64,000 nt of DNA. Source: Bacteriovorax stolpii (lineage in GTDB: Bacteria > Bdellovibrionota > Bacteriovoracia > Bacteriovoracales > Bacteriovoracaceae). Positions 1 to 9,816 of the stretch are shown here, one piece after another (within the stretch, counting starts at the first letter, position 1; each line of letters starts with the position of its first letter). A model generated the notes under the pieces. It was not told the origin of the DNA and searched no databases. It saw only the letters and a program-made list of their open reading frames with translations. Made by a program: the position numbers and the translations under genes. The stretch is from contig CAMASK010000003.1 of the NCBI GenBank assembly GCA_945860895.1, forward strand, positions 1 through 64,000, written 5' to 3'.

Positions 1-1
1 T

Positions 2-856
2 GAAATTTATAAGACACATTTTAATGCTAAGCTCATTCCTCAAAAGCATAAAGCAATGTTTTATAAAGATGGAAAATTTCATGCCTTTAGTGGTCGTGCC
101 AAATCCATGGAGCTTCTTGAGGGAGAAAACTTTTTCCTTTCAAGAGGATATCACATAGAGATTTCTTCTCTCTTCTCAGAGGAGGAATGGAGTAATCTTG
201 ATGACATTATTTCAGCGCATATTGATATTCGAATTATTGAAAGCATTGAAAAAACTCAAGTTCAGGATTTAGTAGAGAAAGAAGAATGGCTTTTGACCTT
301 TAAAGATTTTAAAAAAATAGTCTGCGAGAACCTCCATCTTTCTCTTTCACCTAAGAAATTTTTAGGCCATTTAAAGAATAAAGACATACTGACTCCAGAT
401 GTGATCGACTTTTGTACATCCATCAAAATTCAAAGTGCTCTGTCTATCACTTGGCTTATGAAAAAAGATTTTGGACAGGACGAGAAAACTCTCTTTATCC
501 CTCAAAGCATGACTCATGAGTGGGGACACTTTATTGTTGAATTCGAACAAACTTCACAGGGTCATCTCTGTCATGGACTTTTTTTGATTCATGAAGAAGA
601 GCCCCAATCTGAAGACCTAGCGACTAAGATTAAGCTTATGAAGCGGGTGCTTGAGAGAGTTTTTCCTGAATTTGAAAATAACATCGATAAAGAATACATC
701 CGTTTTGATGAAGATATGTTTATTAGTGATGTAAAAGACAATTTAATCGAACAAATCAGCTTTGATTATCCCACTCTCAAATTTGCAGGTCAGTCATCGC
801 AGATGAAGCCACAATTTAATCAAGAAAAGTTTCTGGCCAGAGTTCTACTAAGTTAG
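2..856 (+). CDS. hypothetical protein, 5'-truncated by window edge
   Basis: Frame is open upstream of the ORF-track ATG at 56 back to base 2 (EIYKTHFNAKLIPQKHKAMFYK...), so the true start is probably outside the window; no family recognised. Confidence 0.6.
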   Translation, partial: EIYKTHFNAKLIPQKHKAMFYKDGKFHAFSGRAKSMELLEGENFFLSRGYHIEISSLFSEEEWSNLDDIISAHIDIRIIESIEKTQVQDLVEKEEWLLTFKDFKKIVCENLHLSLSPKKFLGHLKNKDILTPDVIDFCTSIKIQSALSITWLMKKDFGQDEKTLFIPQSMTHEWGHFIVEFEQTSQGHLCHGLFLIHEEEPQSEDLATKIKLMKRVLERVFPEFENNIDKEYIRFDEDMFISDVKDNLIEQISFDYPTLKFAGQSSQMKPQFNQEKFLARVLLS

Positions 857-895
857 TTAATCATTTAGTACTATTTATTTTTTTCAGGAGATTAC

Positions 896-1492
896 ATGAA
901 ACTGGTAATTGCTTTAGTTCTATCCGTTTTCTCAATCACGGCCCTCGCTCAAAACAAAGTCGTCTCTATTGATGCTTTCGATTTCTCTTATACAGGTGGT
1001 TTAAGTTTTAAACATGATAAGGGAAAGAATGAAGATAGAGATGCCACAACTTTCAAAATCAATCTAAATTTCGCTCAAAGCATTCAAGAGTATGTTGGAC
1101 TGATGTGGAAAGCCCAAGCTTATTGGAATCGCGTTGATGTTGATTTTGGAGACTCTGATGAATTAGTTTCTGAGTTCGCCCTTGGTGGTGGTCTTCTGTA
1201 TAATTTCAATGCCGAAGACATAAAGAATTCATACATGGCCGGAGCTCTAGTTGGTATTGAAAGAGCTACTTATGAGCTTTCCGACGAGTCAGACGAATCA
1301 GGCTTCAATCTATTCATGAATCTTGAAGCTGGTAAGCGCTGGGACTTGGGTTCATATTCTGTCGCAAATATTTCCTATGCGCCTACAGTTGCTTTAGTTC
1401 TTAAAAGATACGGCGGCGATATTCGTGACACATATTTCAAGAGCGGTCGCGAGTTAAGATTTAATTTTTTAAAATTTGATATTCTTTTCTAA
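896..1492 (+). CDS. secreted / outer-membrane beta-barrel-like protein
   Basis: Signal peptide (MKLVIALVLSVFSITALAQ), alternating amphipathic strands, C-terminal aromatic residue; RBS caggag. Confidence 0.65.
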   Translation: MKLVIALVLSVFSITALAQNKVVSIDAFDFSYTGGLSFKHDKGKNEDRDATTFKINLNFAQSIQEYVGLMWKAQAYWNRVDVDFGDSDELVSEFALGGGLLYNFNAEDIKNSYMAGALVGIERATYELSDESDESGFNLFMNLEAGKRWDLGSYSVANISYAPTVALVLKRYGGDIRDTYFKSGRELRFNFLKFDILF

Positions 1493-1498
1493 ATCTCC

Positions 1499-1526
1499 AA
1501 AGGACCACTTCATTGTGGTCCTTTTT
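1499..1526 (+). terminator. Rho-independent terminator
   Basis: AAAGGACCAC-ttcatt-GTGGTCCTTT, 10-bp perfect stem with T-run. Confidence 0.85.
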
Positions 1527-1672
1527 CCCTAAGTAGGGGCAAATTACCGTCAAAATTTTGCTGCTATTTTCATTCTCAATTAAGCTATTGCCATTCGAAA
1601 TCAACTTAGTAACACTTTTAGCTACAACATGAATGCTAAATGATTTGATGTCATTTTGAAAAAGGAGATTTC

Positions 1673-2854
1673 ATGAATAAACAATTAATCATTGCTCTAG
1701 GACTTGTCGTTCTTGCAACACCAGCTTTAGCATCTAAGGCTCGTCTAGCTGCTCTTGGTGAAGACATTTACGGATCATTCTATATCAGTGATAACCGTAA
1801 CATTTTCTACAACGCTGCTCAGCTAAATAATCATAAAGATTTAGTAACTATGGAGTGGGGTAATACCACAGCTGCTAAAGATTCAAACCAATCTCCACGT
1901 GCTGAAGGCGGTTTTTTTAAATCGGCTGGAAACCTAGTGTATGGAATTCATTTAGGTTCTGAGTCTAACTCATCTAATGATTTAAGAACCGCTGCAGGTG
2001 TAGTGGCTTATGAAGAAAATAATTTAGATCTCTTTATTGCTGGCGATGCTGGTATTAAATGGGGAGCGAACCTAACTTATTCGAAATCGGCTAAAGATGA
2101 AACAACTTCTACTTTGGGTACAGGTTTTGTAGCTAGCAATAATAAACAAGAAGCCATTCGCACGCGTTTTGGTATGATTGCTGGTGATTTAGAAGGTTAT
2201 GCCAATATTAACATTGCTAATAAAGCCGAAAGCACTCTCGTTGCGCCTGCGCCTGCGCCTGATCCTAGTGGTAATAATGAATTTAAAGAAAATACTAGTT
2301 ATCAAATCGGTGCCATCTATAATTTGATGGATTATAGACTCTTTGCAGATTACCGTTCACAAAGTGGCGAAGCTCAGGGTGGAGCGAATCTCGATGGGAA
2401 GTTGAGTTCTTCTCAGCTTCAAGTTGGAGCTGGTCGTGCAACTAAGTTAAATGACAAGGCGACACTATTCACAAAACTCCAGTATCAAAGAATTAATGCT
2501 GAAAACAAAACTGGTGTTGCACAAGATGTTGGACTTGGTGGTGAGTGGGTAGAGGGTTTAGCAACTTGTGATATCAACAATCCAATCTTCTGCAAAAAAT
2601 TCTCAGCTTCTTTTATCCCTGTTGTAGTTGGTCTTGAGTTCGATGCAGCGTCTTGGCTAGTTCTTCGTGGTTCAGTTGCTCAAGCTATCTGGGGCAATCA
2701 AAAAGCTTCTGATAAATCAGGCATTACGGAATCAACCACGTTAAACGGTGGTGCTTCTGTTAAATTCGGTGAAGCTTCAATTGATGGTTCAGTATCAAAC
2801 GACAACACAACAAACGTAACTTACTCTCGTGTTGCAATGACTTACCGTTTCTAA
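1673..2854 (+). CDS. outer-membrane porin-like protein
   Basis: Signal peptide ending in ALA-S, beta-rich sequence, C-terminal ...VAMTYRF ending in F; RBS aaaaggag. Confidence 0.7.
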   Translation: MNKQLIIALGLVVLATPALASKARLAALGEDIYGSFYISDNRNIFYNAAQLNNHKDLVTMEWGNTTAAKDSNQSPRAEGGFFKSAGNLVYGIHLGSESNSSNDLRTAAGVVAYEENNLDLFIAGDAGIKWGANLTYSKSAKDETTSTLGTGFVASNNKQEAIRTRFGMIAGDLEGYANINIANKAESTLVAPAPAPDPSGNNEFKENTSYQIGAIYNLMDYRLFADYRSQSGEAQGGANLDGKLSSSQLQVGAGRATKLNDKATLFTKLQYQRINAENKTGVAQDVGLGGEWVEGLATCDINNPIFCKKFSASFIPVVVGLEFDAASWLVLRGSVAQAIWGNQKASDKSGITESTTLNGGASVKFGEASIDGSVSNDNTTNVTYSRVAMTYRF

Positions 2855-2879
2855 TCTTTCTTAGATCGAATTTGTTGTA

Positions 2880-2912
2880 GGGGCCTGGAGAAATCCGGGC
2901 CTTTTTTTTTGA
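2880..2912 (+). terminator. Rho-independent terminator
   Basis: GGCCTGG-agaaat-CCGGGCC followed by T9. Confidence 0.85.
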
Positions 2913-2963
2913 CGCAATCTCAGTCAATCAGTACAATTTGAATGAAACACAAGGAGCATCTCA

Positions 2964-3902
2964 ATGAAAAAGTTTCTCGCTGTTGCGGCAATGATGGCCG
3001 TTGGTTCAATTTACGCAGAAGAATTGAAATTTGGTGACTTGAACTATTTTCTTAAACAGGGGCAATTCAATGTTGCTGCTGATGCAAAAGTTAATAATGA
3101 AGAAGAAAGAATAGGTGGCAATGATAATCTTCAAGTTGATGGTTTTTATATCAATTCGAAATTTACATATGCATTGGCGAATAATTTAAATATTTTTCTT
3201 GGGTTGGATTATCTCTTTGATGTTGAGACAGACGTTAATGACAAAACATACAACACCTCTGGCCTTCAGAATCCTAAATTCGGTGCGAATTTTCGTGTCA
3301 TGAATCAGAATGATGGCGCTTTCAACTTAGATCTTGGGGCTTTCGCTCAAGTGAAAGTTTTGGACCGTGAAGTTGGAAGTACAGATCCTTCTAAAAAGGG
3401 TAACACTCTTGACCCTCTTTACTCTAATCACAGTGACATAAGAAACACTTTAGGCGTGAACGCTCGTGTGGGTAAAAAATGGAATGAGGCCAACGAAGTT
3501 TATTTCTTAGTTGGTGCCGACTACCATCTCGCTGGAGACTACGATAAAAAAGGGACATCAACTGAAAATGTTGACCTGGAAGATTCTCTGGATCTTAAAG
3601 CAGCTGCCTTCTATCAATATCGTCCAGTGCATGAATTCATGATGACCCTCGGTCTAACAGGAACTCGTTTTGGTGATCTTGATGGTGAAGATTCCAACAA
3701 TGACGTGACTTATACAAATCACATTGATGCTAGTTTTTTATTTGATGCTAAATATCTCATCACCGAGAATTTCATTGCAAAATTTGCTTTCTCAAAAGAC
3801 AGAAGAGGCGAATTTACTTTTGAAGAAGAAGGTAGCTCAGATGCTGATGTGGACAAACGTGAAGCCACTACATATGGCTTAGGCGTCGATTTCTTATTTT
3901 AA
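2964..3902 (+). CDS. outer-membrane beta-barrel-like protein
   Basis: Signal peptide MKKFLAVAAMMAVGSIYA, repeated amphipathic strands, C-terminal GLGVDFLF. Confidence 0.7.
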   Translation: MKKFLAVAAMMAVGSIYAEELKFGDLNYFLKQGQFNVAADAKVNNEEERIGGNDNLQVDGFYINSKFTYALANNLNIFLGLDYLFDVETDVNDKTYNTSGLQNPKFGANFRVMNQNDGAFNLDLGAFAQVKVLDREVGSTDPSKKGNTLDPLYSNHSDIRNTLGVNARVGKKWNEANEVYFLVGADYHLAGDYDKKGTSTENVDLEDSLDLKAAAFYQYRPVHEFMMTLGLTGTRFGDLDGEDSNNDVTYTNHIDASFLFDAKYLITENFIAKFAFSKDRRGEFTFEEEGSSDADVDKREATTYGLGVDFLF

Positions 3903-3910
3903 TAAACATC

Positions 3911-3953
3911 CACTATTGGCCGGAAAGTACACCATACTTCCTGGCCAATAGTG
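3911..3953. terminator. long imperfect hairpin between convergent genes (possible bidirectional terminator)
   Basis: CACTATTGGCC...GGCCAATAGTG, 11-bp perfect outer stem with near-complementary inner arms. Confidence 0.55.
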
Positions 3954-4077
3954 CTCTTATAAGCTGCTCTTCATTTCCCTCAATATGCAACTCTTCCATA
4001 AGCTTTTCTATCAATTGAATTTTGGATTCTACTTTTGAAAGTTGTTCTAAAAGCTGGTTCGAATGACGAATTACCAT
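3913..4077 (-). CDS. small 54-aa protein, not in ORF track
   Basis: MVIRHSNQLLEQLSKVESKIQLIEKLMEELHIEGNEEQLIRALLARKYGVLSGQ; good RBS (AGGAGAAAT) upstream; predicted helical. Confidence 0.6.
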   Translation of the reverse strand: MVIRHSNQLLEQLSKVESKIQLIEKLMEELHIEGNEEQLIRALLARKYGVLSGQ

Positions 4078-4109
4078 AGATATTTCTCCTGATAGTCTAT
4101 TTTAACCCG

Positions 4110-4151
4110 ATTGTTCGGCATATCAAACAATAACTTTATGTATCAAACAAT
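4110..4151. promoter_or_regulatory. operator-like repeats in divergent intergenic region
   Basis: TATCAAACAAT at 4121-4131 and 4141-4151 (20-bp period) plus inverted half-site ATTGTT at 4110-4115. Confidence 0.5.
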
Positions 4152-4175
4152 CTTCTGCCTTTTCAGTGACTTAAC

Positions 4176-5807
4176 ATGTTGTTTAAACTACTTACTATGA
4201 ATAAAAAGAAAAAGTCGTTCGTCCTATCATGGGGACGCAAAATGTTTTTTGGCCTGGGTTGGTGCTTAACTAGTTTAGTCGCCCTCAATTATTTCCAGAG
4301 CATGATTTTTCCCCAGAATTCTATGGAGATGGTCTATTTCTTCACAACCTTCATCGGTCACTATGGCCTGATGTTATCGTTACTTTATTTTCTTTTTTAC
4401 TGTCCGGTTGTTTTAATTTTTCCAACATATTACATTTCAAGAATTTGGTCGCTGACTTTAATTTTATCGGTAAATCTATTTATCTTCTTAGATAGTTATC
4501 TTTTTATAAAGTACCGCTTTCATCTTAATTCATTTTTAGGGAAGTTACTGCTTGATGATCAGGCATCAACTTATTTTGGATTCACTCCTTTAAAAATAGG
4601 TTTAGTGGCTCTCTTTTTAGTGATTGCTTTTTTTATTTTCTGGTTACGAGGGGAAAGAGTCTGGAGATGCATGCAAGCTCGATTTAGTAATCCAGTGAAG
4701 AATTGGTATCTGGTTTTAATTTTAATTTGTTTGGCTTCAAGCAATTTAATTTATTTTTTTAGTGATGCTAATCTCACACAGAATATAAATAGAATCTCAA
4801 ATTTATTTCCTCTCCATTACCAATGGACCACGAAACAAGTTTCAAATGGAGCTGTTTCTAAAAATTTGGGTTACAAAGAATTATATTATCCTGGATCACC
4901 TCTTCAGTGCCAGATGAAGTCACCAAATAATATACTCATGATTGTTTTGGATCATTGGTCTGATTCAGATTCCCTGCATGAAATTGCACCTAATTTAAAT
5001 CACTACAAATCTCATGGTCTTTACTTTAGCGAGCATTTCTCTGGTGGACTTGATGAACAGGAAGGATATTTTTCCATTATTTATTCGATGCCTGGTATTT
5101 ATTTATCGCCAATTTTAAATGAATCAAAGCCATCAGAATTTATTTTGCAGATGAAGAAATCAAATATGGACTTAGCCTTCTTTAAGGATGGAGACAATTC
5201 TCCCGCGGGAAATTTCTTGTTTGAGGAAAAAGAAATCTCTTTGGAAAATTTAGAAGCACTATTAGCGGAGCGAAATGCACTGGCCAAGGTTAATGCGTTT
5301 ATGACTCAAGTCTATCTTTCAGGTGGATCTTTGAATGAGAAGGATTTAAAAGTTAAAAGAATTATTAGTTTATTTTTAAAATATAAGCTTTTGCAAAATT
5401 CGATTGTTGTTATTACTGGTGCAACAGGAAATGAAAAAAATCTTAGAACTCCTATGATTCTCATTTGGCCAGGCCAGGAAGCCGCCGTCATTGAAAAAAC
5501 CACGTCACATTATGATATTCTTCCAACCATCATGGGTCAGAATTGGGGATGTAAAAATCCTACAATTGACTACAGTTTTGGAGTTAATATTTTCTCTAAA
5601 GATCTTATACTTCAGCATCCAGTAGGGACTTATAAATCCCTTCAGATTCTGGATTTTAATAAGCACTTAATTACTACTATAGATGAGGAGAAGGGCTTCA
5701 ATGTTTTTGGCCTGGATTCAAACCAAGAAGTAAATAAAGTAAATAAGGTAGATTTCACGGCCTTGTTAAAAACGTTGGAGAAGCTTACTCTTTTTTATCA
5801 GCGTTGA
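4176..5807 (+). CDS. inner-membrane DUF3413/sulfatase-family protein, YejM(PbgA/LapC)-like
   Basis: N-terminal TM bundle followed by a periplasmic alkaline-phosphatase-superfamily-like domain (ILMIVLDHWSDSD...EIAPNLNHYKSHGLYFSEHFSGG); ATG at 4197 may be the true start. Confidence 0.7.
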   Translation: MLFKLLTMNKKKKSFVLSWGRKMFFGLGWCLTSLVALNYFQSMIFPQNSMEMVYFFTTFIGHYGLMLSLLYFLFYCPVVLIFPTYYISRIWSLTLILSVNLFIFLDSYLFIKYRFHLNSFLGKLLLDDQASTYFGFTPLKIGLVALFLVIAFFIFWLRGERVWRCMQARFSNPVKNWYLVLILICLASSNLIYFFSDANLTQNINRISNLFPLHYQWTTKQVSNGAVSKNLGYKELYYPGSPLQCQMKSPNNILMIVLDHWSDSDSLHEIAPNLNHYKSHGLYFSEHFSGGLDEQEGYFSIIYSMPGIYLSPILNESKPSEFILQMKKSNMDLAFFKDGDNSPAGNFLFEEKEISLENLEALLAERNALAKVNAFMTQVYLSGGSLNEKDLKVKRIISLFLKYKLLQNSIVVITGATGNEKNLRTPMILIWPGQEAAVIEKTTSHYDILPTIMGQNWGCKNPTIDYSFGVNIFSKDLILQHPVGTYKSLQILDFNKHLITTIDEEKGFNVFGLDSNQEVNKVNKVDFTALLKTLEKLTLFYQR

Positions 5808-6945
5808 TGGATTTCAAGAGAACGAGAGTTTCAAAGTGGTGGGTATGAGGAAACATATCAAATAATTGAGTTTTCAAAATTTTAAAATCATTCTGAAGTG
5901 TGATTAAATCTTCAGCCAGAGTTTCTGCATTACAACTTGAGTAAATAAAATAATCACACTTCGCTTTTGATAAAACTTCAATGGCCTGGCCAAGGCCTCT
6001 ACGTGGTGGGTTTACCAGGATAATTTGTGGGGAAAATTCATTAACTTCCAAATTAACTTTGGCAGCATCCATAGCTTTAAATTTTAAATGACTAAAATTC
6101 ATTTCCTGTGCAGTTGCGTTTGCACGCGCTACAGCTTCAGGATTTATTTCAATCCCTATGGCTTTTTTGACATGTTTTTGAACAAAAAAACTAAAGGCTC
6201 CTTGTCCGCTATAAAGTTCCATAAAGGTCTCGGCCTTAAGCTCCTTTACCCACTCAGCGGCTGTGGAATAAAGCTTTAAGGCAACCTCCTGATTCGTTTG
6301 AACGAAACCCTGAGGATGAAGTTTCATCGTTACAGGACCTATTTGGTGAGAAATAAAATGAGTTTGTGTAAAAAATATTTCTTCTTCGCCCTCTAAAATC
6401 GCATGTGCTATTGGCTGAATATTAGCAGAAAAACACTTAATCTGAGGAAATTTTAATAAAAATCCTCCAAGATGTTTTTTAATCCGATCGAGGCTTTCTT
6501 TTGAACGCAAAATTAAACGCACATATAATTCTTGAGATTCGGAAGAAAAATAAACGATGATCCCTTTCAATTCGCCAGACTTTAATTTAATTTGATAGGG
6601 TCTTAAATTCGCTTGCTTAATAAAATCAGCAAATACGTTTATAAATTGGTTAATCTTAGGATGATGAAGTGGGCAATCTTTTATATCTCTGCCCTGATCA
6701 AGATCCTCTTCACCCACAAGACCTATCAAGGGCTGCTCTATTGTTCCTGTGATACTAAACTTTGCTTTATTTCTGAAATGCGTTTCTGTCGAACTAACAG
6801 GAGAAAGCATCAGGTTATCTGGGGCGAAAGCTAATAAAGTACTTAATTTATCCACCTTCTTCTGGAGCTGGTCCTTGTAAGGCACTTGTATTTGCGTACA
6901 AGATGCACAAATGTTCTGATTATAGTACTTACAAAAAGTCTTCAT
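5785..6945 (-). CDS. rlmC: 23S rRNA (uracil(747)-C(5))-methyltransferase RlmC
   Basis: N-terminal Cys cluster CKYYNQNICASCTQIQ, FRNKAKFSITG, LVNPPRRGLG, YSSCNAETLAEDL, DMFPHTHHFE. Confidence 0.88.
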   Translation of the reverse strand: MKTFCKYYNQNICASCTQIQVPYKDQLQKKVDKLSTLLAFAPDNLMLSPVSSTETHFRNKAKFSITGTIEQPLIGLVGEEDLDQGRDIKDCPLHHPKINQFINVFADFIKQANLRPYQIKLKSGELKGIIVYFSSESQELYVRLILRSKESLDRIKKHLGGFLLKFPQIKCFSANIQPIAHAILEGEEEIFFTQTHFISHQIGPVTMKLHPQGFVQTNQEVALKLYSTAAEWVKELKAETFMELYSGQGAFSFFVQKHVKKAIGIEINPEAVARANATAQEMNFSHLKFKAMDAAKVNLEVNEFSPQIILVNPPRRGLGQAIEVLSKAKCDYFIYSSCNAETLAEDLITLQNDFKILKTQLFDMFPHTHHFETLVLLKSINADKKE

Positions 6946-6975
6946 GAGCTATAATCATACCTTAAATGGTGGGCG

Positions 6976-7731
6976 ATGAAAGACCTTTGGAAAAAACCTT
7001 TATTTAAGTACTTGCTCATATCGGGCATCTTGTTGATGTGTATAACCTCCATTTATATGTATTTTTCTCATGATGTCTCCAAACTCAAAACTCAATTTCC
7101 ACACTTAAAGATATTGCCTGATCAGGAAGTTGAAGTAGAGATCAAGCAAGGTAAACCCGGACATTGGACCAATTTGAAAGATATTTCAAAATATGCCAAA
7201 TGGGCGATTGTTCTATCTGAAGACTGGGCCTTTTATCAGCATGAAGGTCTTGATGTTGAACAAATGAAAGTCGCATTGAATGAAATGATGGCGGCTGAAA
7301 GATTCAGAGGGGCAAGCACCATTACTCAGCAAATGGTTAAAAATGTCTTACTTTCTGATTCGCGCACATTGTGGAGAAAGTTGCATGAAATAGTTCTCGC
7401 ACAAAAAGTCGAAAAAGTTCTCGCTAAAGATCGCATACTAGAACTTTATTTTAATAGCATTGAATTCGGTCCAGGCATTTATGGAATAAAAAAAGCTTCT
7501 CTTCATTATTTTAAAAAAAATCCATCATCATTAAGTCCTAGGGAAGGGGCTTTTTTGGCGTTACTTTTACCAAGTCCCAAGCGCTATTACATTTCTTTCA
7601 AAAAAAAGAAGTTAACAAGATTTGCTCAGATCAGAATAAAGGCGATACTTCGAAAGTTAAGAATGGGAAAAGTTCTGACGCCTGAACAATATGATTATGA
7701 AATTAATCAAAGATTTGATTGGGAAAAATAA
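6976..7731 (+). CDS. mtgA: monofunctional biosynthetic peptidoglycan transglycosylase
   Basis: GT51 motifs: SEDWAFYQHEGLD, GASTITQQMVKNVLL, LELYFNSIEFGPGIYGIKKAS. Confidence 0.85.
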   Translation: MKDLWKKPLFKYLLISGILLMCITSIYMYFSHDVSKLKTQFPHLKILPDQEVEVEIKQGKPGHWTNLKDISKYAKWAIVLSEDWAFYQHEGLDVEQMKVALNEMMAAERFRGASTITQQMVKNVLLSDSRTLWRKLHEIVLAQKVEKVLAKDRILELYFNSIEFGPGIYGIKKASLHYFKKNPSSLSPREGAFLALLLPSPKRYYISFKKKKLTRFAQIRIKAILRKLRMGKVLTPEQYDYEINQRFDWEK

Positions 7732-7748
7732 TTTTATTCTGATTTAAC

Positions 7749-8219
7749 TCATCTAAAATGCCTCATACATTCATAGGCTACGGCAGTGGCAACATTGGAT
7801 AAATTTAACGATCGAATATGTTCTGAATACATTGGTAATTTATAAAAGTTAGATTTGTACTCATCTTCAATTTCATAAGGAAACCCTTTGGTTTCTCCGC
7901 CAAAGAGAAGATAACAGTCCTGTCCATAAGGAGCATCGTAGTGAACTTTCTCTCCATTATTTTCGAAGAACAGTAGTTTTTCTTTCGGTGGTTTTTCTCG
8001 CATGAGAAAATCTTCCCAAGATTCAAACTCTCTGATTTTGACAAATTTCCAGTAATCGAGTCCGGCCCTTCTCACGGCTTTTTCATCAATTTCAAACCCA
8101 TAAGGCTTGATCAGTAGTAATTCAGCGTTCAGAGCAACGCACGTGCGCCCGATACTCCCGGTATTACCGGGAATTTCAGGCGCAAACAATACGATTTTAA
8201 AAAAAGGCTTATTTTCCAT
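7749..8219 (-). CDS. trmL: tRNA (cytidine(34)-2'-O)-methyltransferase TrmL (SPOUT)
   Basis: PEIPGNTGSIGRTCVALNAEL, FGGETKGFP, LNLSNVATAVAYE. Confidence 0.9.
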   Translation of the reverse strand: MENKPFFKIVLFAPEIPGNTGSIGRTCVALNAELLLIKPYGFEIDEKAVRRAGLDYWKFVKIREFESWEDFLMREKPPKEKLLFFENNGEKVHYDAPYGQDCYLLFGGETKGFPYEIEDEYKSNFYKLPMYSEHIRSLNLSNVATAVAYECMRHFR

Positions 8220-9741
8220 TTACGAGAAGGTGAGTCAGAGTTCTTACAATAAGACCTGAAGCTCCATGAGGTGAACAGTATGGAAGGTGAGATTGAGAAT
8301 CAACTACACCTGCTACATCAAGGTGGGCCCATTTAATATCATTTTTGATGAACTCTTCAAGAAAAGCTGCACCGATAGCTGTACCAGCTCTCATTGGTGT
8401 ACCGATGTTTTTAAGGTCGGCAACCTTAGATTTAATATCCTGGCGCCATTCATTAATGATTGGCAATTGCCACATGTATTCATTCTGAGTTTCAGCAGCA
8501 CCTAGAACTTCGTTAATCCATTTTTGATCGTTACCAAGGATAGCGCAAACTTGATTTCCTAAAGCCACTAAGCAGGCACCCGTCAAAGTTGCCGCATCAA
8601 TGATGTAATGAGGATTCTGATCACAAGCGTAATCAAGTGCATCACCAAGAATTAGGCGTCCTTCTGCATCTGTATTTAAAATTTCTACAGTTTTACCATT
8701 TCTAGCCGTTACTACCGCATCAGGCATCGTGGCATTTTCATTAACGGCATTATCCGTCATAGCAAGGATACAAGTAATTTTAACCGGAGCTTTTTCAAGA
8801 ACAGCTGAACGGAAAGCACCATACACAGTAGCAGAACCACCCATATCGTTTTTCATTCCGGCCATGCTGGCCCCTGGCTTTAAGCTGTAGCCACCAGTAT
8901 CGAAAGTAATACCTTTTCCAACCAGAGCAATGTGTTTAGTTTTTGAAGTTACCTTAGTAGGTTCATACGTTAAGTGTACTAAACGTGGTTCATAAGCAGA
9001 ACCAGCGTTAACTGAAAGAAACATACCCATTTTTTCTTTCTGGATTTGAGCTTTGTTAAGAATCTTGATTTTTACACCTTTAAGATTTTTCTTAACGTCA
9101 GCTTCAATTCTTCTGGCATATTCTTCAGAATGGAGCACATTGGGTACTTCATTGATAAAGTCTTTAATAACATTTATTGATTCGCAAATATTTTTGGTTG
9201 AGGCGAGTGCTTTTTCAATTTTGATGGAGTTTTTCTTTTCTGTATGAGCAAGAATCAGAATGAAATTATATGGCTCAGATTTTTTTGTTTTATATTTATC
9301 AAAAGTATAATCCGTCATCCATGCAGACTCGGCAATTACCCGGGCCGTCTTAGCTTCGTCACGAATAGTATTAAAGCCTGGAACATCGATCCCAATACTT
9401 TCAAATTTACTGCCCCGAGTACCTTTGAGAATTTTAGCGATAACTTTTCGAATATCTTCAGCGTTAAATTTTGTCTTATCCCCAAGACCAACTACCCAAA
9501 CTGTTTCACCAATGGCACCAGTGAATGAAATTGTTTCATCTTTTGCTGCCTTGAAGTTTTTGGCATTTTTTAGATTTTGAAATTCTTCTTTTAAACTATC
9601 ATCATACCAGTGATCTACAGAAACAGTTGTCTCAGATTTCGATCCTTTAGCCTTTGAAATGTGAGTTTTTTGAAAAGCAGTAAGAATTTTTAATTCAGAG
9701 GCGAGAAATTGATCGCCGGTAACATCGAGCTTAATTTGCAT
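8209..9741 (-). CDS. pepA: leucyl aminopeptidase (M17)
   Basis: VGKGITFDTGGYSLKPGASMAGMKNDMGG and NTDAEGRLILGDAL signatures. Confidence 0.92.
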   Translation of the reverse strand: MQIKLDVTGDQFLASELKILTAFQKTHISKAKGSKSETTVSVDHWYDDSLKEEFQNLKNAKNFKAAKDETISFTGAIGETVWVVGLGDKTKFNAEDIRKVIAKILKGTRGSKFESIGIDVPGFNTIRDEAKTARVIAESAWMTDYTFDKYKTKKSEPYNFILILAHTEKKNSIKIEKALASTKNICESINVIKDFINEVPNVLHSEEYARRIEADVKKNLKGVKIKILNKAQIQKEKMGMFLSVNAGSAYEPRLVHLTYEPTKVTSKTKHIALVGKGITFDTGGYSLKPGASMAGMKNDMGGSATVYGAFRSAVLEKAPVKITCILAMTDNAVNENATMPDAVVTARNGKTVEILNTDAEGRLILGDALDYACDQNPHYIIDAATLTGACLVALGNQVCAILGNDQKWINEVLGAAETQNEYMWQLPIINEWRQDIKSKVADLKNIGTPMRAGTAIGAAFLEEFIKNDIKWAHLDVAGVVDSQSHLPYCSPHGASGLIVRTLTHLLVNGK

Positions 9742-9816
9742 AGGGACTCCTTTTATCTAGTCCCGAATATTTTGCCTTTTCTTGTATGAAAGGGGAACAC
9801 TTGGTATGTTCTATCT

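Noticed and set aside
2244-2271. GCGCCT tandem repeat
   Set aside because: Encodes an APAPAPDP linker/loop in the porin-like protein; short and explained by coding.
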